A stretch of 64,000 nucleotides of DNA from Deltaproteobacteria bacterium (GCA_029261855.1 JAJDAN010000054.1:62001-126000), one strand, 5' to 3'. Counted from the first letter of the stretch, positions 33,871 through 46,300 are shown. Notes: generated from the letters alone by a model not told the origin. Program-made: numbers and translations.

Positions 33871-35289
33871 CTAGAGGACGATCTGGTCCACGACCTTGGC
33901 GAGCTGCCGCAGGTTCCGGCATTCCTCGACGACGTCACAGTACGGCAGGTAGCGGTCCATGACGCTGTCACCGAAGCCCCAGGCGCTGGGGGATTCCGGG
34001 TTCAGCCAGACCACGTTCTTGGCCTTGTTGTGGATGTCTCGCAGACACCAGGCCTTGGGATCGTTGTAGTTGTTACGGGCATCCCCCAGGATCAGGACCG
34101 TCGTGCGGTTGTCGATCGCCGAGAGGTGGTTCTTCCAGAAATCGTGGAAGGCGTGGCCGAAGTTCGAGCGGGTGTAGACGTTGATCACGTCTCCCCCGTC
34201 CAGAGCGTTCTCGATGGCCACGTTGACGTCCCGTTCCTTGAAGAGCGGCGTCACGTCGCCCAGCTCGGACACGAACACGTAGGAGTGCATCTTCGTGAAC
34301 GCTTCCTGCAGGCTGTACATGAACTGCAGCATGAAGCGCGAGACGTTGGCCACCGACGACGACACGTCGCACAGGATCACCAGCTTCGGGCGGTCCTTGC
34401 GGCGCTGCTTGTAGATCACCTCGAAGGGAATGCCGCCTCGGGCCATGTTGCGCCGCAGGGTCTGGTGGAGATCGAGCTTGCCGTGCTTGAGCCGTTTGCG
34501 GCGGATCGAGAGCACGTTCTTGATGCGCTGGGCGAGGCGGGTGACCACTTCGCGCATGCGCGCGATCTCTTCTTCCGTGAGGTGGTAGAAGCTCTTCTCC
34601 GTCAGCATCTCGCGACGGAACTTCTCCATGTAGTCGTGATTCTGGGTCTGCAGCTCGCGTTCGGTGAAGTTGCGGACCACCTTGCGCAGGGTCTCCATCA
34701 GCTTCCCGATGAGTTCGCGTAGCTGCGCGACCTGCTCGGGCGAGAGGCCCGCGTCCTCGAGGCGCTGGGCCAGTCCCTCGAGCTCTTCGGTGGCGCCCTC
34801 GGCACCCAGCCCCTCCATGGTGCGACGGCTGAAGAAGCCCACCTGCAGCATGTTCTCGATGCGTTGGGTGCCGGCCTGCTCGGCGGCCTCACGGATCATG
34901 TTCTCGAGCTCGTTGAGGTTCTGCGTCAGCAGGGCCTTGGCGAGCTCGCCCAGGTCCATGTCGCCGTCCATCTGCGACATCATCTCGGCGAGCTGCTTCA
35001 TGAGCTGCTCGAGATCGATCCCGTTCTCACCCATCTCGCCGGCCATCTCGCCGAACTGCTCGCGCAGGTTGTCGTAGAAGCCGGACCAGAAGAGATCGAA
35101 GAGCTCGTTGTAGGTCGGGATCTCGTCCCCGCGCTTGATCATCGATGCGCGCAACGCGATCTTGAAGAGCTCCCGGTCCTCGAAAGACAGCTCATCCACG
35201 GCCGTAAAGGCGTCGATCGCCTCGGCCACCGAGACCCGAACACCGCTCTTCCGGAGCAGGTTCGTGAACTCGACGATCTTGGACTCCAT
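33871..35289 (-). CDS. CoxE-like VWA-domain protein
   Basis: 472 residues. The N-terminal helical region (SKIVEFTNLLRKSGVRVSVAEAIDAF) and glutamate/methionine-rich middle segments (about residues 80-230) precede a VWA domain. The VWA metal-ion site is visible as LVILCDVSSSVANVSRF (DxSxS) with later residues in VYTRSNFGHAF and VLILGDARNN. CoxE proteins work with a MoxR ATPase (CoxD) to mature or remodel a client complex. The MoxR gene lies 2 bp upstream, so the two form a coupled pair. The client is not evident here; no CO dehydrogenase genes adjoin. Confidence 0.9.
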   Translation of the reverse strand: MESKIVEFTNLLRKSGVRVSVAEAIDAFTAVDELSFEDRELFKIALRASMIKRGDEIPTYNELFDLFWSGFYDNLREQFGEMAGEMGENGIDLEQLMKQLAEMMSQMDGDMDLGELAKALLTQNLNELENMIREAAEQAGTQRIENMLQVGFFSRRTMEGLGAEGATEELEGLAQRLEDAGLSPEQVAQLRELIGKLMETLRKVVRNFTERELQTQNHDYMEKFRREMLTEKSFYHLTEEEIARMREVVTRLAQRIKNVLSIRRKRLKHGKLDLHQTLRRNMARGGIPFEVIYKQRRKDRPKLVILCDVSSSVANVSRFMLQFMYSLQEAFTKMHSYVFVSELGDVTPLFKERDVNVAIENALDGGDVINVYTRSNFGHAFHDFWKNHLSAIDNRTTVLILGDARNNYNDPKAWCLRDIHNKAKNVVWLNPESPSAWGFGDSVMDRYLPYCDVVEECRNLRQLAKVVDQIVL

Positions 35290-35291
35290 GC

Positions 35292-36272
35292 TCAGTGGAG
35301 GATCCCCTTCTTGGCGGCTGCGGCGGGGGCCGGCTGCGGCTTCTCGGCCGCGGCCTCCGCGCTCTTCTTTTCGAGCAGCTTCGACAACTCGCCCTGGGCC
35401 TTCTGGACGTCGCCCTCGTACTTGAGGATCACGCTCAGGGTGTCGTTCACCAGCTCGTCTTCGAGTTCGCCGGCGTTCAGGGCCAGCAGGGCGCGCGCCC
35501 AGTCGAGGGTCTCACTGATGGACGGGGTCTTCTTCAGGTCGAGGTCGCGGATCCGGTGCATGACCGTCACGACCTCGTCCGCCAGGCGCTCGTCGATGCC
35601 CGGAACCTTGGTGTTGAGGATGCGACACTCGAGCTCTTCGTTCGGGTAGTCGATCCACAGGTGCAGACAGCGGCGCTTGAGCGCGTCGCTCATCTCGCGG
35701 GCGTCATTCGAAGTCAGGAACACCAGCGGTTGGCTCTTCGCCCGGATGGTGCCGATCTCGGGCACGGTCACCTGGAAGTCCGACAGCACCTCGAGCAGGA
35801 AGGCTTCGAACTCGGGATCGGACTTGTCCACCTCGTCGATCAGGAGAAGCACCGGCTCTTCGCTGGTGATCGCCTGCATCAGCGGGCGCGGGACGATGAA
35901 GCGCTCCGAAAAGAAGACCGAGTCCTCGGCGCCGATCTTCTCGGCGGCATCGCGGAGGTTCGTCGCGCCCTGGATGGTCTCGGCGACCTTGTCCTTGAGG
36001 ATCTGCGTGTAGAGCAGCTGCTTCGAGTACTCCCACTCGTACAGGGCCTTGGCCTCGTCGAGACCCTCGTAGCACTGCAGGCGGATCAGCTCGCGGCCCA
36101 GCGCCGCCGACACGACCTTCGCGAGTTCGGTCTTGCCCACGCCGGCGGGGCCTTCGACGAGCACGGGCTTGCCGAGCTTGTTGGCGAGGAACACCACGGT
36201 GCCGATGCGCTTGTCGCAGATGTACCCCTGCTTCTCGAGCTGGGATACGACGTGGTCTACGGATTCGAACAT
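35292..36272 (-). CDS. MoxR-family AAA ATPase (CoxD-like)
   Basis: 326 residues. Starts MFESVDHVVSQLEKQGYI. Walker A is EGPAGVGKTELAK, Walker B is PVLLLIDEVDKSD, sensor 1 is VFLTSNDAREMSDALKRRC with the arginine finger region, and the lid contains SISETLDWARALLAL. The last 40 residues are an alanine/lysine/proline-rich tail. MoxR ATPases act as chaperones with VWA partners to activate metal enzymes or envelope complexes. It is directly followed by its VWA partner. It lies 63 bp downstream of ribBA on the same strand. Confidence 0.93.
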   Translation of the reverse strand: MFESVDHVVSQLEKQGYICDKRIGTVVFLANKLGKPVLVEGPAGVGKTELAKVVSAALGRELIRLQCYEGLDEAKALYEWEYSKQLLYTQILKDKVAETIQGATNLRDAAEKIGAEDSVFFSERFIVPRPLMQAITSEEPVLLLIDEVDKSDPEFEAFLLEVLSDFQVTVPEIGTIRAKSQPLVFLTSNDAREMSDALKRRCLHLWIDYPNEELECRILNTKVPGIDERLADEVVTVMHRIRDLDLKKTPSISETLDWARALLALNAGELEDELVNDTLSVILKYEGDVQKAQGELSKLLEKKSAEAAAEKPQPAPAAAAKKGILH

Positions 36273-36335
36273 TGGGGCTCCCTGAAAGCTGGCTGAAGAT
36301 GGTAGCTCGGCTGCAGTCGTCCGGACGGCCGGATC

Positions 36336-37607
36336 TCAGTCCTCGAGCTTGAGGATGTGACCGAGCTTTTCCTTCTTGGTCCGCAGATAGGCGCGGTTGT
36401 TCGCGTTGGAGGGCATCTCGAGCGGCACGCTCTCGACGATCCGGAGGCCGTAGCCTTCGATCCCCGCGCGTTTGCTCGGATTGTTGGTCAGGATCCGGGC
36501 CTCGCGCACCCCCAGATCCACCAGGATCTGGGTGCCGACCCCGTAGTCCCGCTGGTCGGCGGCGAAGCCGAGCTCTTCGTTGGCCTCGACGGTGTCGAGG
36601 CCCTGGGTGTCCTGCAGCGAGTAGGCCCGGATCTTGTTCTTGAGTCCGATGCCGCGGCCTTCCTGGCGCATGTACAACACCACGCCAGACCCCTCCCGGG
36701 CGATGGCGTGGAGCGCCGACTGCAGCTGCTCGCCGCAATCACATCGCTGGGATCCGAAGGCGTCACCCGTGAGGCATTCGCTGTGGACGCGCACGAGGGT
36801 GGGCTGGTCGGGATCGATGTCTCCGTACACGAGGGCCATGTGGTCCACGTGGTCGATCTGGTTCTCGTAGACGATGGCCTCGAAGTCGCCTGCGGCGGTG
36901 GGCATGCGACAGGTGGCCGCCCGCTGCACGAGACGCTCGTTCTGAAGGCGGTACTGGATCAGGTCGCGGATGGTCACGATCTTGAGATCGTGGCGCTCGG
37001 CCACGACCGCGAGGTCGTCGAGCCGCGCCATGGTCCCGTCCTCGTTCATGATCTCGCAGATGACCGCGGCCGGCTTGAAACCCGCGAGTCGCGCGAGGTC
37101 GACAGCCCCTTCCGTCTGGCCCACCCGGCGCAGGACGCCGCCGTCCCGGGCCCGCAGCGGGAAGATGTGCCCGGGTCGCGCGATGTCGGACGGCTGGACG
37201 TCGTCGCGGATCGCGGTCTGGATGGTATGCGCACGGTCCGCCGCGGAGATGCCCGTGCTGACGCCTTCCCGGGCCTCGATCGAGATCGTGAAGCCGGTGC
37301 CGAAGGACGTGGTGTTCTCGTGGTCCGGCACCATCATGGGCAGCTGCAGCTTCTGCATCTGCGCCTCTTCCATCGGCATGCAGATGAGACCGCGGCCGTG
37401 GGTCGCCATGAAGTTCACGGCTTCCGGCGTGACCGCCTCGGCGGCCATGCAGAGATCGCCCTCGTTCTCGCGATCTTCGTCGTCGACGAGGATCACCATC
37501 CTGCCGGCGCGGATATCGACGAGGGCGTCCTCGATGCTGCTCAGGACGCTACGGGCTCCGGCACGTGCTCCGGAGAGGAGCCCGGTGTTCTGGGGGGCCG
37601 CTGCCAT
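36336..37607 (-). CDS. ribBA: Bifunctional 3,4-dihydroxy-2-butanone-4-phosphate synthase / GTP cyclohydrolase II
   Basis: 423 residues. The N-terminal RibB domain (25-230) has the catalytic stretch MVILVDDEDRENEGDL and ATHGRGLICMP. The C-terminal RibA domain has the zinc site ECLTGDAFGSQRCDCGEQL and the substrate loop RQEGRGIGLKNKI. Both active sites look complete, so the protein should supply both precursors of the riboflavin ring (from ribulose-5-phosphate and from GTP). There is no FMN riboswitch in the 150 bp upstream. A -35 box overlaps the end of the upstream gene. Other rib genes are not in this window. Confidence 0.96.
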   Translation of the reverse strand: MAAAPQNTGLLSGARAGARSVLSSIEDALVDIRAGRMVILVDDEDRENEGDLCMAAEAVTPEAVNFMATHGRGLICMPMEEAQMQKLQLPMMVPDHENTTSFGTGFTISIEAREGVSTGISAADRAHTIQTAIRDDVQPSDIARPGHIFPLRARDGGVLRRVGQTEGAVDLARLAGFKPAAVICEIMNEDGTMARLDDLAVVAERHDLKIVTIRDLIQYRLQNERLVQRAATCRMPTAAGDFEAIVYENQIDHVDHMALVYGDIDPDQPTLVRVHSECLTGDAFGSQRCDCGEQLQSALHAIAREGSGVVLYMRQEGRGIGLKNKIRAYSLQDTQGLDTVEANEELGFAADQRDYGVGTQILVDLGVREARILTNNPSKRAGIEGYGLRIVESVPLEMPSNANNRAYLRTKKEKLGHILKLED

Positions 37608-37733
37608 GCTGCTTCTCCCTCGTGGCTCGGTCCGGACCCCCTCACGCTGCGCTCGCGGCGAGGCGGTTCCGGCAGATCCACGATCGAGGGGGCGTCACTG
37701 GCGTGGCGGTCCCCTAGGGGTGGGCGCTTCAGC

Positions 37734-37762
37734 AAGCTAACAATCGGCGGCTGGAGTGTCAA
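37734..37762 (-). promoter_or_regulatory. Possible ribBA promoter
   Basis: Minus strand TTGACA (37762-37757), 17-nt spacer, TAGCTT (37739-37734). Perfect -35, weak -10 (three of six). The -35 overlaps the stop region of the upstream beta-propeller gene. Confidence 0.4.
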
Positions 37763-39312
37763 TTCATCCCACGGGACACGCGGCTTCGCGCGACTGCGAT
37801 CAGGCTCAGGGCCGCTGCCAGGCCCAGACCGTTCGCGGCCGGCTCCGGGACGAACACCACGTCCACGGGCGTGTCGCCGGCGGGGATCTCCGCGATCACC
37901 TCGTTCGAGAGCGTGTCGATGGCGACCACCGTGTCGTTGTTGCCCTGGGCGGCGTAGACGAGGTCGCCCTCCTCCGTCGCCTCGATGCCCGGCGCCAGGA
38001 TGCCGCCGAACAGCTGGACGCTGCCCGTCGGGATCGTGGCGACGACGGAGAAGCTCTCGATGTCGACCACCGAGACCGTGGCGTCGTCGTTGCTCGACGT
38101 GAAGACGCGGCCAATCCGCTCGCTGACCGATACGCCGCGGGTGTCCGCTCCCACCCCCACGTCGACCGGGGAGATCAACGCGACGGGATCCACCTCGTAC
38201 ACGACCGCGCTCCGCGCGGAGTAGATCGCGCCCGAGCTCTCACCCACCGCCAGGTCGAATTGCGCGAAGTTGGCGTTCGATGTCGCGACGGTCGTCAGCG
38301 ACGCGACGTCGATGACCGAGATCTCGAGGGTGTTCGGTGACGAGACGTACATCTGCGACCCGTCCGCCGAACGCCGGATGCCATAGGGAAAGGGATCGAC
38401 GGCGACCGAGTCGATCTCGGCTCCCGTCACCGCGTCGATCACCAGTACCCCGCCCGGGTCCGCCTGGTCCGTGATGAAGAGCTGGCCGCCATCGGCCGAG
38501 ACGGCGAGACCCCGCGGAGTGCCCGTCGTCGTGATCGAATGGTGGCTCACGACGCTGCGCGTCTCCGTGTCGATCACGCTCACGCTCGAATCGGACAGGT
38601 TCAGGGCGTAGACGCGCGTCTGGTCCGGGCTCACTGCCAGCGCGACCGCGCGACGAAGGGTGGGGACCGTATCGATCACGGTGTTCGTCGAAAGATCGAT
38701 CACCGCGACACCGGCTTCCCCGTTGCGAGCCACGTACGCATGACGTTGCTCCGGCAGGGGCGCCGCCTCGCGCACCAGCAGGTGGCCATGGGCGGCGCTC
38801 GCGACGGCCTCGTCGAATGCGCCATTCACGCCCGCGTCGCCGGTGCCCGCGTCGTCGTCGAGGGAGATCAGGATGCGATCCCGGGAGCCGGGGGCGATGC
38901 TGCTGGTCGCCGTGAGAGCAAAGATCCGCTCGAGCCCCCCGCTCACGAAGGTCGGGCCACCCAGGCGCAGGATCAGGCTCAGGGCCTCGTCGAAGAGTGC
39001 GGCGCTCGGGGCCCCGAGCACGTCGAATCCGGCGTTCCCGAGGAAGTCCTCCGCCTCGGCAACCGTGGCGTGACGGAAGCCTGCGAAGTCACCCCCCGCT
39101 GCGAACTCGTTGCTGCCATCGGCGCCGACCAGGTCGTCGTAGGAGCGTCCGACCGACTCGCTCACCCGGAGCCATTCGAGGCCCGTGTTCGGATCGAGGA
39201 CGACGTCCGTCCCCGCGAACACCTGCGCGGAAGCCGGAACGGACAGCAGTCCCGCCATGGCGAGGGTCACGGCGAAGGGGACGCACGGGAACGGGATGCG
39301 GGATCGATGCAC
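37759..39312 (-). CDS. PEP-CTERM protein with YVTN beta-propeller
   Basis: 517 residues from a GTG at 39312 with GGAG 8 nt upstream. The signal peptide ends near SVPASAQ. Residues 30-190 form a domain often found at the start of PEP-CTERM proteins (NTGLEWLRVSESVGRSYDDLV..., FAGFRHATVAEAEDFLG). Residues about 195-480 contain seven or so YVTN repeats (AVIDLSTNTVIDTVP, VSVIDTETRSVVS, VAIDTLSNEVIAEIP). The C-terminus is a PEP-CTERM sorting tag: VPEP, then a hydrophobic stretch, then an Arg cluster. An exosortase is expected elsewhere to cleave and process it. Secreted or surface-attached, possibly matrix-associated. No enzyme motif is visible. Confidence 0.85.
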   Translation of the reverse strand: MHRSRIPFPCVPFAVTLAMAGLLSVPASAQVFAGTDVVLDPNTGLEWLRVSESVGRSYDDLVGADGSNEFAAGGDFAGFRHATVAEAEDFLGNAGFDVLGAPSAALFDEALSLILRLGGPTFVSGGLERIFALTATSSIAPGSRDRILISLDDDAGTGDAGVNGAFDEAVASAAHGHLLVREAAPLPEQRHAYVARNGEAGVAVIDLSTNTVIDTVPTLRRAVALAVSPDQTRVYALNLSDSSVSVIDTETRSVVSHHSITTTGTPRGLAVSADGGQLFITDQADPGGVLVIDAVTGAEIDSVAVDPFPYGIRRSADGSQMYVSSPNTLEISVIDVASLTTVATSNANFAQFDLAVGESSGAIYSARSAVVYEVDPVALISPVDVGVGADTRGVSVSERIGRVFTSSNDDATVSVVDIESFSVVATIPTGSVQLFGGILAPGIEATEEGDLVYAAQGNNDTVVAIDTLSNEVIAEIPAGDTPVDVVFVPEPAANGLGLAAALSLIAVARSRVSRGMN

Positions 39313-39401
39313 GGCGGACTCCAGTCTGCGGTTGGACTGGAGGAGGGATTACCTCGGACGCACGGGGCCGCGCCTGAGCCGAACGGCCTATACGTGGCGG
39401 T

Positions 39402-40055
39402 TCAGCGGGTCCGGAAGTTCTTCAGGACGCCCTTGAGGAAGTCTTCCTCGGAAACACCGAACTTCACCTGGAAGTCGTGCTTCTCGTTCAGGCTGCGGTA
39501 CAGCCCGCGCATCAGCTCGCGCAGGGTCTCGACCACGCCCTCACCCTTCAGCGCGATCGCCGGATAGGTGGGAATGTCGCCCCACTGCTCCTTGATCTCG
39601 TTCAGGGGCTTCACGTCGGGACAGTCGCGCTTGTTCCACTGCACGAGCTTGGGAAGAGCCTCGAAGTTGATGCCGTGGGACTTGAGGTTCGCCTCCATGT
39701 CGCGCCACGAGTAGGCGTTGGCGCTGGCGGAGGAACGCTGGGAATCGGCGACGAAGCAGATGGCATCCGCGCCGGCCAGCACGACCTTGCGGGTGGACTT
39801 GTGCATGACCTGGCCCGGCACCGTGAAGAACTTCATCCGCACCGCGAAGCCGCCCCCCGTCGTGAACTCGACGGGAAGGAAGTCGAAGTACAGCGTGCGG
39901 TCGTCCTTGGTGTCGAGGGTGACCATCTGGCTGCGCGAGGTGGGGTCCATCAGCTCGTGGAGCTGCTGCAGGTTGGTCGTCTTGCCCGACAACGCGGGAC
40001 CGTAGTAGACCACCTTCATGGTGATCTCTTTGGTCGCCATGTTGATCTGAACCAT
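39402..40055 (-). CDS. MglA-type Ras-like GTPase
   Basis: 217 residues from the ATG at 40055 (GGGAG 8 nt upstream); an internal ATG at MATKEI is possible. The P-loop is GPALSGKTTN, the switch II region is FFTVPGQ, and the base-specificity motif is NKRD. It carries the long insertion and TRKVVLAGADAICFVADSQ stretch typical of bacterial MglA GTPases, which set polarity and control gliding or twitching motility. Its usual GAP partner, the roadblock protein MglB, is not adjacent. No other motility genes lie here, so its role in this organism is open. Confidence 0.92.
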   Translation of the reverse strand: MVQINMATKEITMKVVYYGPALSGKTTNLQQLHELMDPTSRSQMVTLDTKDDRTLYFDFLPVEFTTGGGFAVRMKFFTVPGQVMHKSTRKVVLAGADAICFVADSQRSSASANAYSWRDMEANLKSHGINFEALPKLVQWNKRDCPDVKPLNEIKEQWGDIPTYPAIALKGEGVVETLRELMRGLYRSLNEKHDFQVKFGVSEEDFLKGVLKNFRTR

Positions 40056-40180
40056 CGAGCCTGCTCCCAACCGCCCGAGCCCGTCCACGCTGAGGACGGG
40101 ATGGGGCCCAGGCCACTAATCGGCAGGTTGCCCCCGAACATGAAGCGGAGAAACGCCCCGCCCCCCGCCCCGGGTTTCGA

Positions 40181-41167
40181 CTATTTGCCGAACGCTTCCA
40201 ACAGCGCGCGAGCGGCCGCCGAGGGGGTCGTCTTCAGCGCCTCGACGTCCCGCTCGAGGGACGCGATCTGGGCCTTCACCCGGGGATGCGCCCGAAAGGC
40301 CTTCTGCAGGCTCTGCTCGACGAGGGCCCACATCCAGGCTCGCGCCTGGGTGCGTCGCTTGCTCTGCCACGCTCCCGAGGCCTCCGCCTGGTCGCGGTAG
40401 GCAAGCACCGTGTCCCAGATCTCGCCGACGCCCTCCCCCGTCCGAGCGCTGGCCTTCAGGACCCGGGGGCGCCAGGTGTCGTGCGCGGGTCGGATCAGGT
40501 CCACGACCCCCGCATAGCTTCCGCGGGTGCGCTCGGCGACATCGAGGGTGTCACCGTCCGCCTTGTTGACGACCAGCGCATCCGCGAGTTCCATCACGCC
40601 CTTCTTGATGCCCTGCAGGTCGTCTCCGCCGGCCGGCAGCAACAGCACCAGGAAGAAGTCCACCATCGAAGAGACCGCCACCTCGGACTGCCCGACTCCC
40701 ACCGTCTCCACCAGCACCACGTCGAAGCCGCCGGCCTCGCACACGATCATCGCCTCGCGGGTGCGGTGCGCGACTCCGCCGAGGGACCCGCCCGAGGGAG
40801 ACGGCCGGATGAAGGCAGCGGGATGACGCGCGAGCTTCTCCATGCGCGTCTTGTCGCCGAGGATGCTACCGCCGCTGACGGGGCTGCTCGGGTCGACGGC
40901 GAGTACGGCGACCCGGTGTCCCTGACCCACGAGACGCAATCCCAGTGCCTCGATCATCTGGCTCTTGCCCACACCGGGCGGACCCGAGACGCCGACCCGG
41001 ATCGCAGCACCGCTGTCCGGCACCAGTTCTTCGAGCAGGGTCTGCCCGAGGCTCGCGTGATCGTCCCGGGCACTCTCGAGCAGGGTGATCGCGCGCGCCA
41101 TGGCGCGGCGGTCGCCGCCGCGAATCGCGTCACGCCACTCGCGAGGCGACGCGAACCCGTTCGTCAT
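40181..41167 (-). CDS. meaB: Methylmalonyl-CoA mutase-associated GTPase (MeaB/ArgK)
   Basis: 328 residues from the ATG at 41167, 7 bp after the mutase stop; a GTG at 41191 would overlap it. G3E-family GTPase: P-loop GVSGPPGVGKSQMIEALG, then VAVLAVDPSSPVSGGSILGDKTRM, switch region VETVGVGQSEVAV, base motif NKAD. The C-terminal helices carry the dimerisation arm (RAWMWALVEQSLQKAFRAHP). MeaB loads and protects the adenosylcobalamin cofactor of methylmalonyl-CoA mutase, encoded immediately upstream. Last gene of the mutase operon. Confidence 0.94.
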   Translation of the reverse strand: MTNGFASPREWRDAIRGGDRRAMARAITLLESARDDHASLGQTLLEELVPDSGAAIRVGVSGPPGVGKSQMIEALGLRLVGQGHRVAVLAVDPSSPVSGGSILGDKTRMEKLARHPAAFIRPSPSGGSLGGVAHRTREAMIVCEAGGFDVVLVETVGVGQSEVAVSSMVDFFLVLLLPAGGDDLQGIKKGVMELADALVVNKADGDTLDVAERTRGSYAGVVDLIRPAHDTWRPRVLKASARTGEGVGEIWDTVLAYRDQAEASGAWQSKRRTQARAWMWALVEQSLQKAFRAHPRVKAQIASLERDVEALKTTPSAAARALLEAFGK

Positions 41168-41174
41168 GCGCGCA

Positions 41175-43325
<2,151 letters not shown>

Positions 43326-43386
43326 GACCGGTTTCCTTCCTTCCTTGCCTGGGTCCTGCGTGCTTTCCGCAGTGCGGGCGCGGATT

Positions 43387-46300
43387 CTACATCGAGCGTC
43401 GGTAGCGGCCACCGACCTCGAACAGCGCGTCGCTGATCTGACCGAGGCTGGCAGTCTTCACCGTCTCCATCAATTCGGCGAAGATGTTCTCTCCCCGCAC
43501 CGCGGTCTGCGAGAGCCGCGCGAGCGAATCACCTGTCCGGGCTTCCCAGCGCCGGTGGAAGGCCGCGAGGCTGTCGAGCTGATCGTCCTTCTCGGCGCTG
43601 CTCGAACGGATGAGCGCGTCCTCGTGCGGGACGTCCGCTTCCGGGTCGGGATTCTCGAAGGTGTTCACGCCGACGACCGGCAGCTCGCCCGAGTGCTTGA
43701 GCGATTCATAGTGCAAGCTCTCTTCCTGGATCTTGCCGCGCTGGTACAGGGTCTCCATGGCGCCGAGCACGCCGCCGCGTTCCGACAGCCGCTCGAATTC
43801 CTGCAAGACGGCTTCCTCGACGAGATCCGTGAGCACCTCGGTGAGATAGCTGCCCTGGGCCGAGTTCTCGTTCTTGAACGGACCGAACTCCCGAGAAAGG
43901 ATCAGCTGGATGGCCACCGCCCGCCGCACGGATTCCTCGGTGGGGGTCGTGACCGCCTCGTCGTAGGCGTTGGTGTGGAGACTGTTGCAGCCGTCCTGTA
44001 GCGCCGTCATCGCTTGCAGGGTCGTGCGGATGTCGTTGAAGGACATCTCCTGGGCGTGCAGGGAACGACCGCTCGTCTGGATGTGGTACTTGAGCTTCTG
44101 GCTGCGCTCGCTGCCCTGATAGCGTTCGCGCATGGCGATGGCCCAGATGCGACGCGCGACGCGACCCAGCACGTTGTACTCGGCGTCGAGTCCGGTGCTG
44201 AAGAAGAACGAGAAGTTCGGCGCGAAGTCATCGATGGACATGCCGCGCGCCAGGTAGGACTCGCAGTAGGTGAAGCCGTTCGCCAGCGTGAAGGCGAGCT
44301 GCGAGATCGGGTTCGCTCCGGCTTCCGCCATGTGATAGCCGGAGATCGACACCGAGTAGAAGTTGCGGATGTCGTTCTCGGTGAAGTGCTCCTGGATGTC
44401 CCCCATGACCTTGAGGGAGAACTCCGTCGAGAAGATGCAGGTGTTCTGGGCCTGGTCCTCCTTCAGGATGTCGGCCTGCACCGTGCCCCGTACCCGGGAC
44501 AGCGCGTCCGCGCGGATGCGTGCGTAGGTTTCGGCGTCCACGGCCTGGTCGCCGGGAATGCCGAGCAGCCCCAGGCCGAAGCCGTCATGGCCTTCCGGCA
44601 GCTCGCCCCGGTAGGACGGCAGGTCGTCGAAGCGCGCCCGCACGGCTTCCAGCTGGCCCGTCTCCCGCAGGTGCTTCTCGACCTGCTGGTCGATGGCGGC
44701 GTTCAGGAAGAACGCCAGAACCGTCGGCGCCGGGCCGTTGATGGTGAGGGACACCGACGTCGAGGGGGCGCACAGGTCGAAGCCCGAGTAGAGCTTCTTG
44801 GCGTCGTCGAGCGTGCAGATCGACACGCCCGAGTTGCCCACCTTGCCGTAGATGTCCGGGCGGCGATCCGGATTGCGACCGTAGAGGGTGACGCTGTCGA
44901 AGGCGGTCGACAGGCGCGCCGCGCCATGCCCGCGAGACAGGTAGTGGAAGCGACGATTCGTGCGTTCGGGGCCTCCCTCGCCCGCGAACATGCGGGTCGG
45001 GTCCTCACCCGTCCGCCGGAACGGGAACACGCCCGCGGTGAACGGAAACTCGCCGGGCACGTTTTCCTGGCGCAGGAAGCGCACGCGGTCACCCCAGTCC
45101 GCCGTGCGCGGCAGCGCCACCTTCGGCAGCGCGGTGCCGGACAGGGTCGCGGTGTGGTTCTCGACGCGGATCTCCTTGCCGCGCACCGTGTACGACTGCA
45201 CGTCGGCCTGGTAGCGGTCGCGCAGGCTTTCCCAGCCGTCGAGTGACTGGCGCAGGCCGGGCTCGACGGTTGCGAGCGTCTCCTGCCGCCGCTTCTCGAG
45301 CTGGGTCAGCAGATCCGCACCGTCGTCGTCCTGGCGCAGCAGCTCACAGGTGCGCGTCAGGCCGTCCGCCGCGGCGGCCCGCTCGGCCTGGGTTTCCGTC
45401 TGCTGACGATAGGCGCGCACGCCCTCGGCGATCTCCGCCAGGTAGCGGCGCCGCGCAGAAGGGATCAGCGCCGAAGCCACCGGCTCCGCGGTGGCGCCGC
45501 CGCCGGTCTGGGCGCCGTAGCGCGGGGGATTCGTGTCCTGCCTGCGCTCGGGCTTGGACTCGGATTGGGGCTCGGATTGGGGCTCCGATTGCGACTCCCA
45601 CTGCGCCAGCCGGGCCCGCAGGCCCTCGAAGAGCTGGGCGGTTCCGGGGTCGTCCCACTGCCGGGCGATCGTCGGGTAGACGGGGATCTCGGCGTCTGCG
45701 GCGTGGGGCTGCCCGCGATTGCGCTTCCACTGCTTCCGGACGTCGCGCAGGGCGTCCTGGGCGCCGTGGCGGTCGAACTTGTTCAGCACCACGAGGTCCG
45801 CGAGGTCGAGCATGTCGATCTTCTCGAGCTGGGAAGGCGCGCCGAATTCCGGTGTCATCACGTAGAGCGAGACGTCGACGAGGTCGACGATCTCCGAGTC
45901 GCTCTGGCCGATGCCCGCCGTCTCGACGAAGAGCAGGTCGAAGTCCGCCGCCTTGAGGACGGACACCGCGTCCCGCACCGCCGTCGAGAGTGCCAGGTGG
46001 GCCTGGCGTGTCGCCATCGAACGCACGAAGACCTGACCGTCGCTGATGGCGTTCAGTCGGATGCGGTCGCCCAGCAGCGCGCCGCCCGATCGCCTGCGGG
46101 TCGGGTCGACGAGCAGCAGGCCGAGACGCAAGTCGGGATACTGCAGCCGGAAGCGCCGAACCAGCTCGTCGACGACGCTCGACTTGCCCGCCCCGCCCGT
46201 ACCCGTGAAGCCGACGACGGGAATGCGCGCGTCGCCCGCGCGTTCTGCAAGTGCCCGTCGCACGCGCCCGAGGTCTTCGCCGGCGCTCGCGGCCAGCTCT

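Noticed and set aside
37608-37758. FMN riboswitch before ribBA
   Set aside because: The region lacks the conserved RFN element blocks; only a possible promoter and a 10-bp palindrome (37711-37720) are visible.
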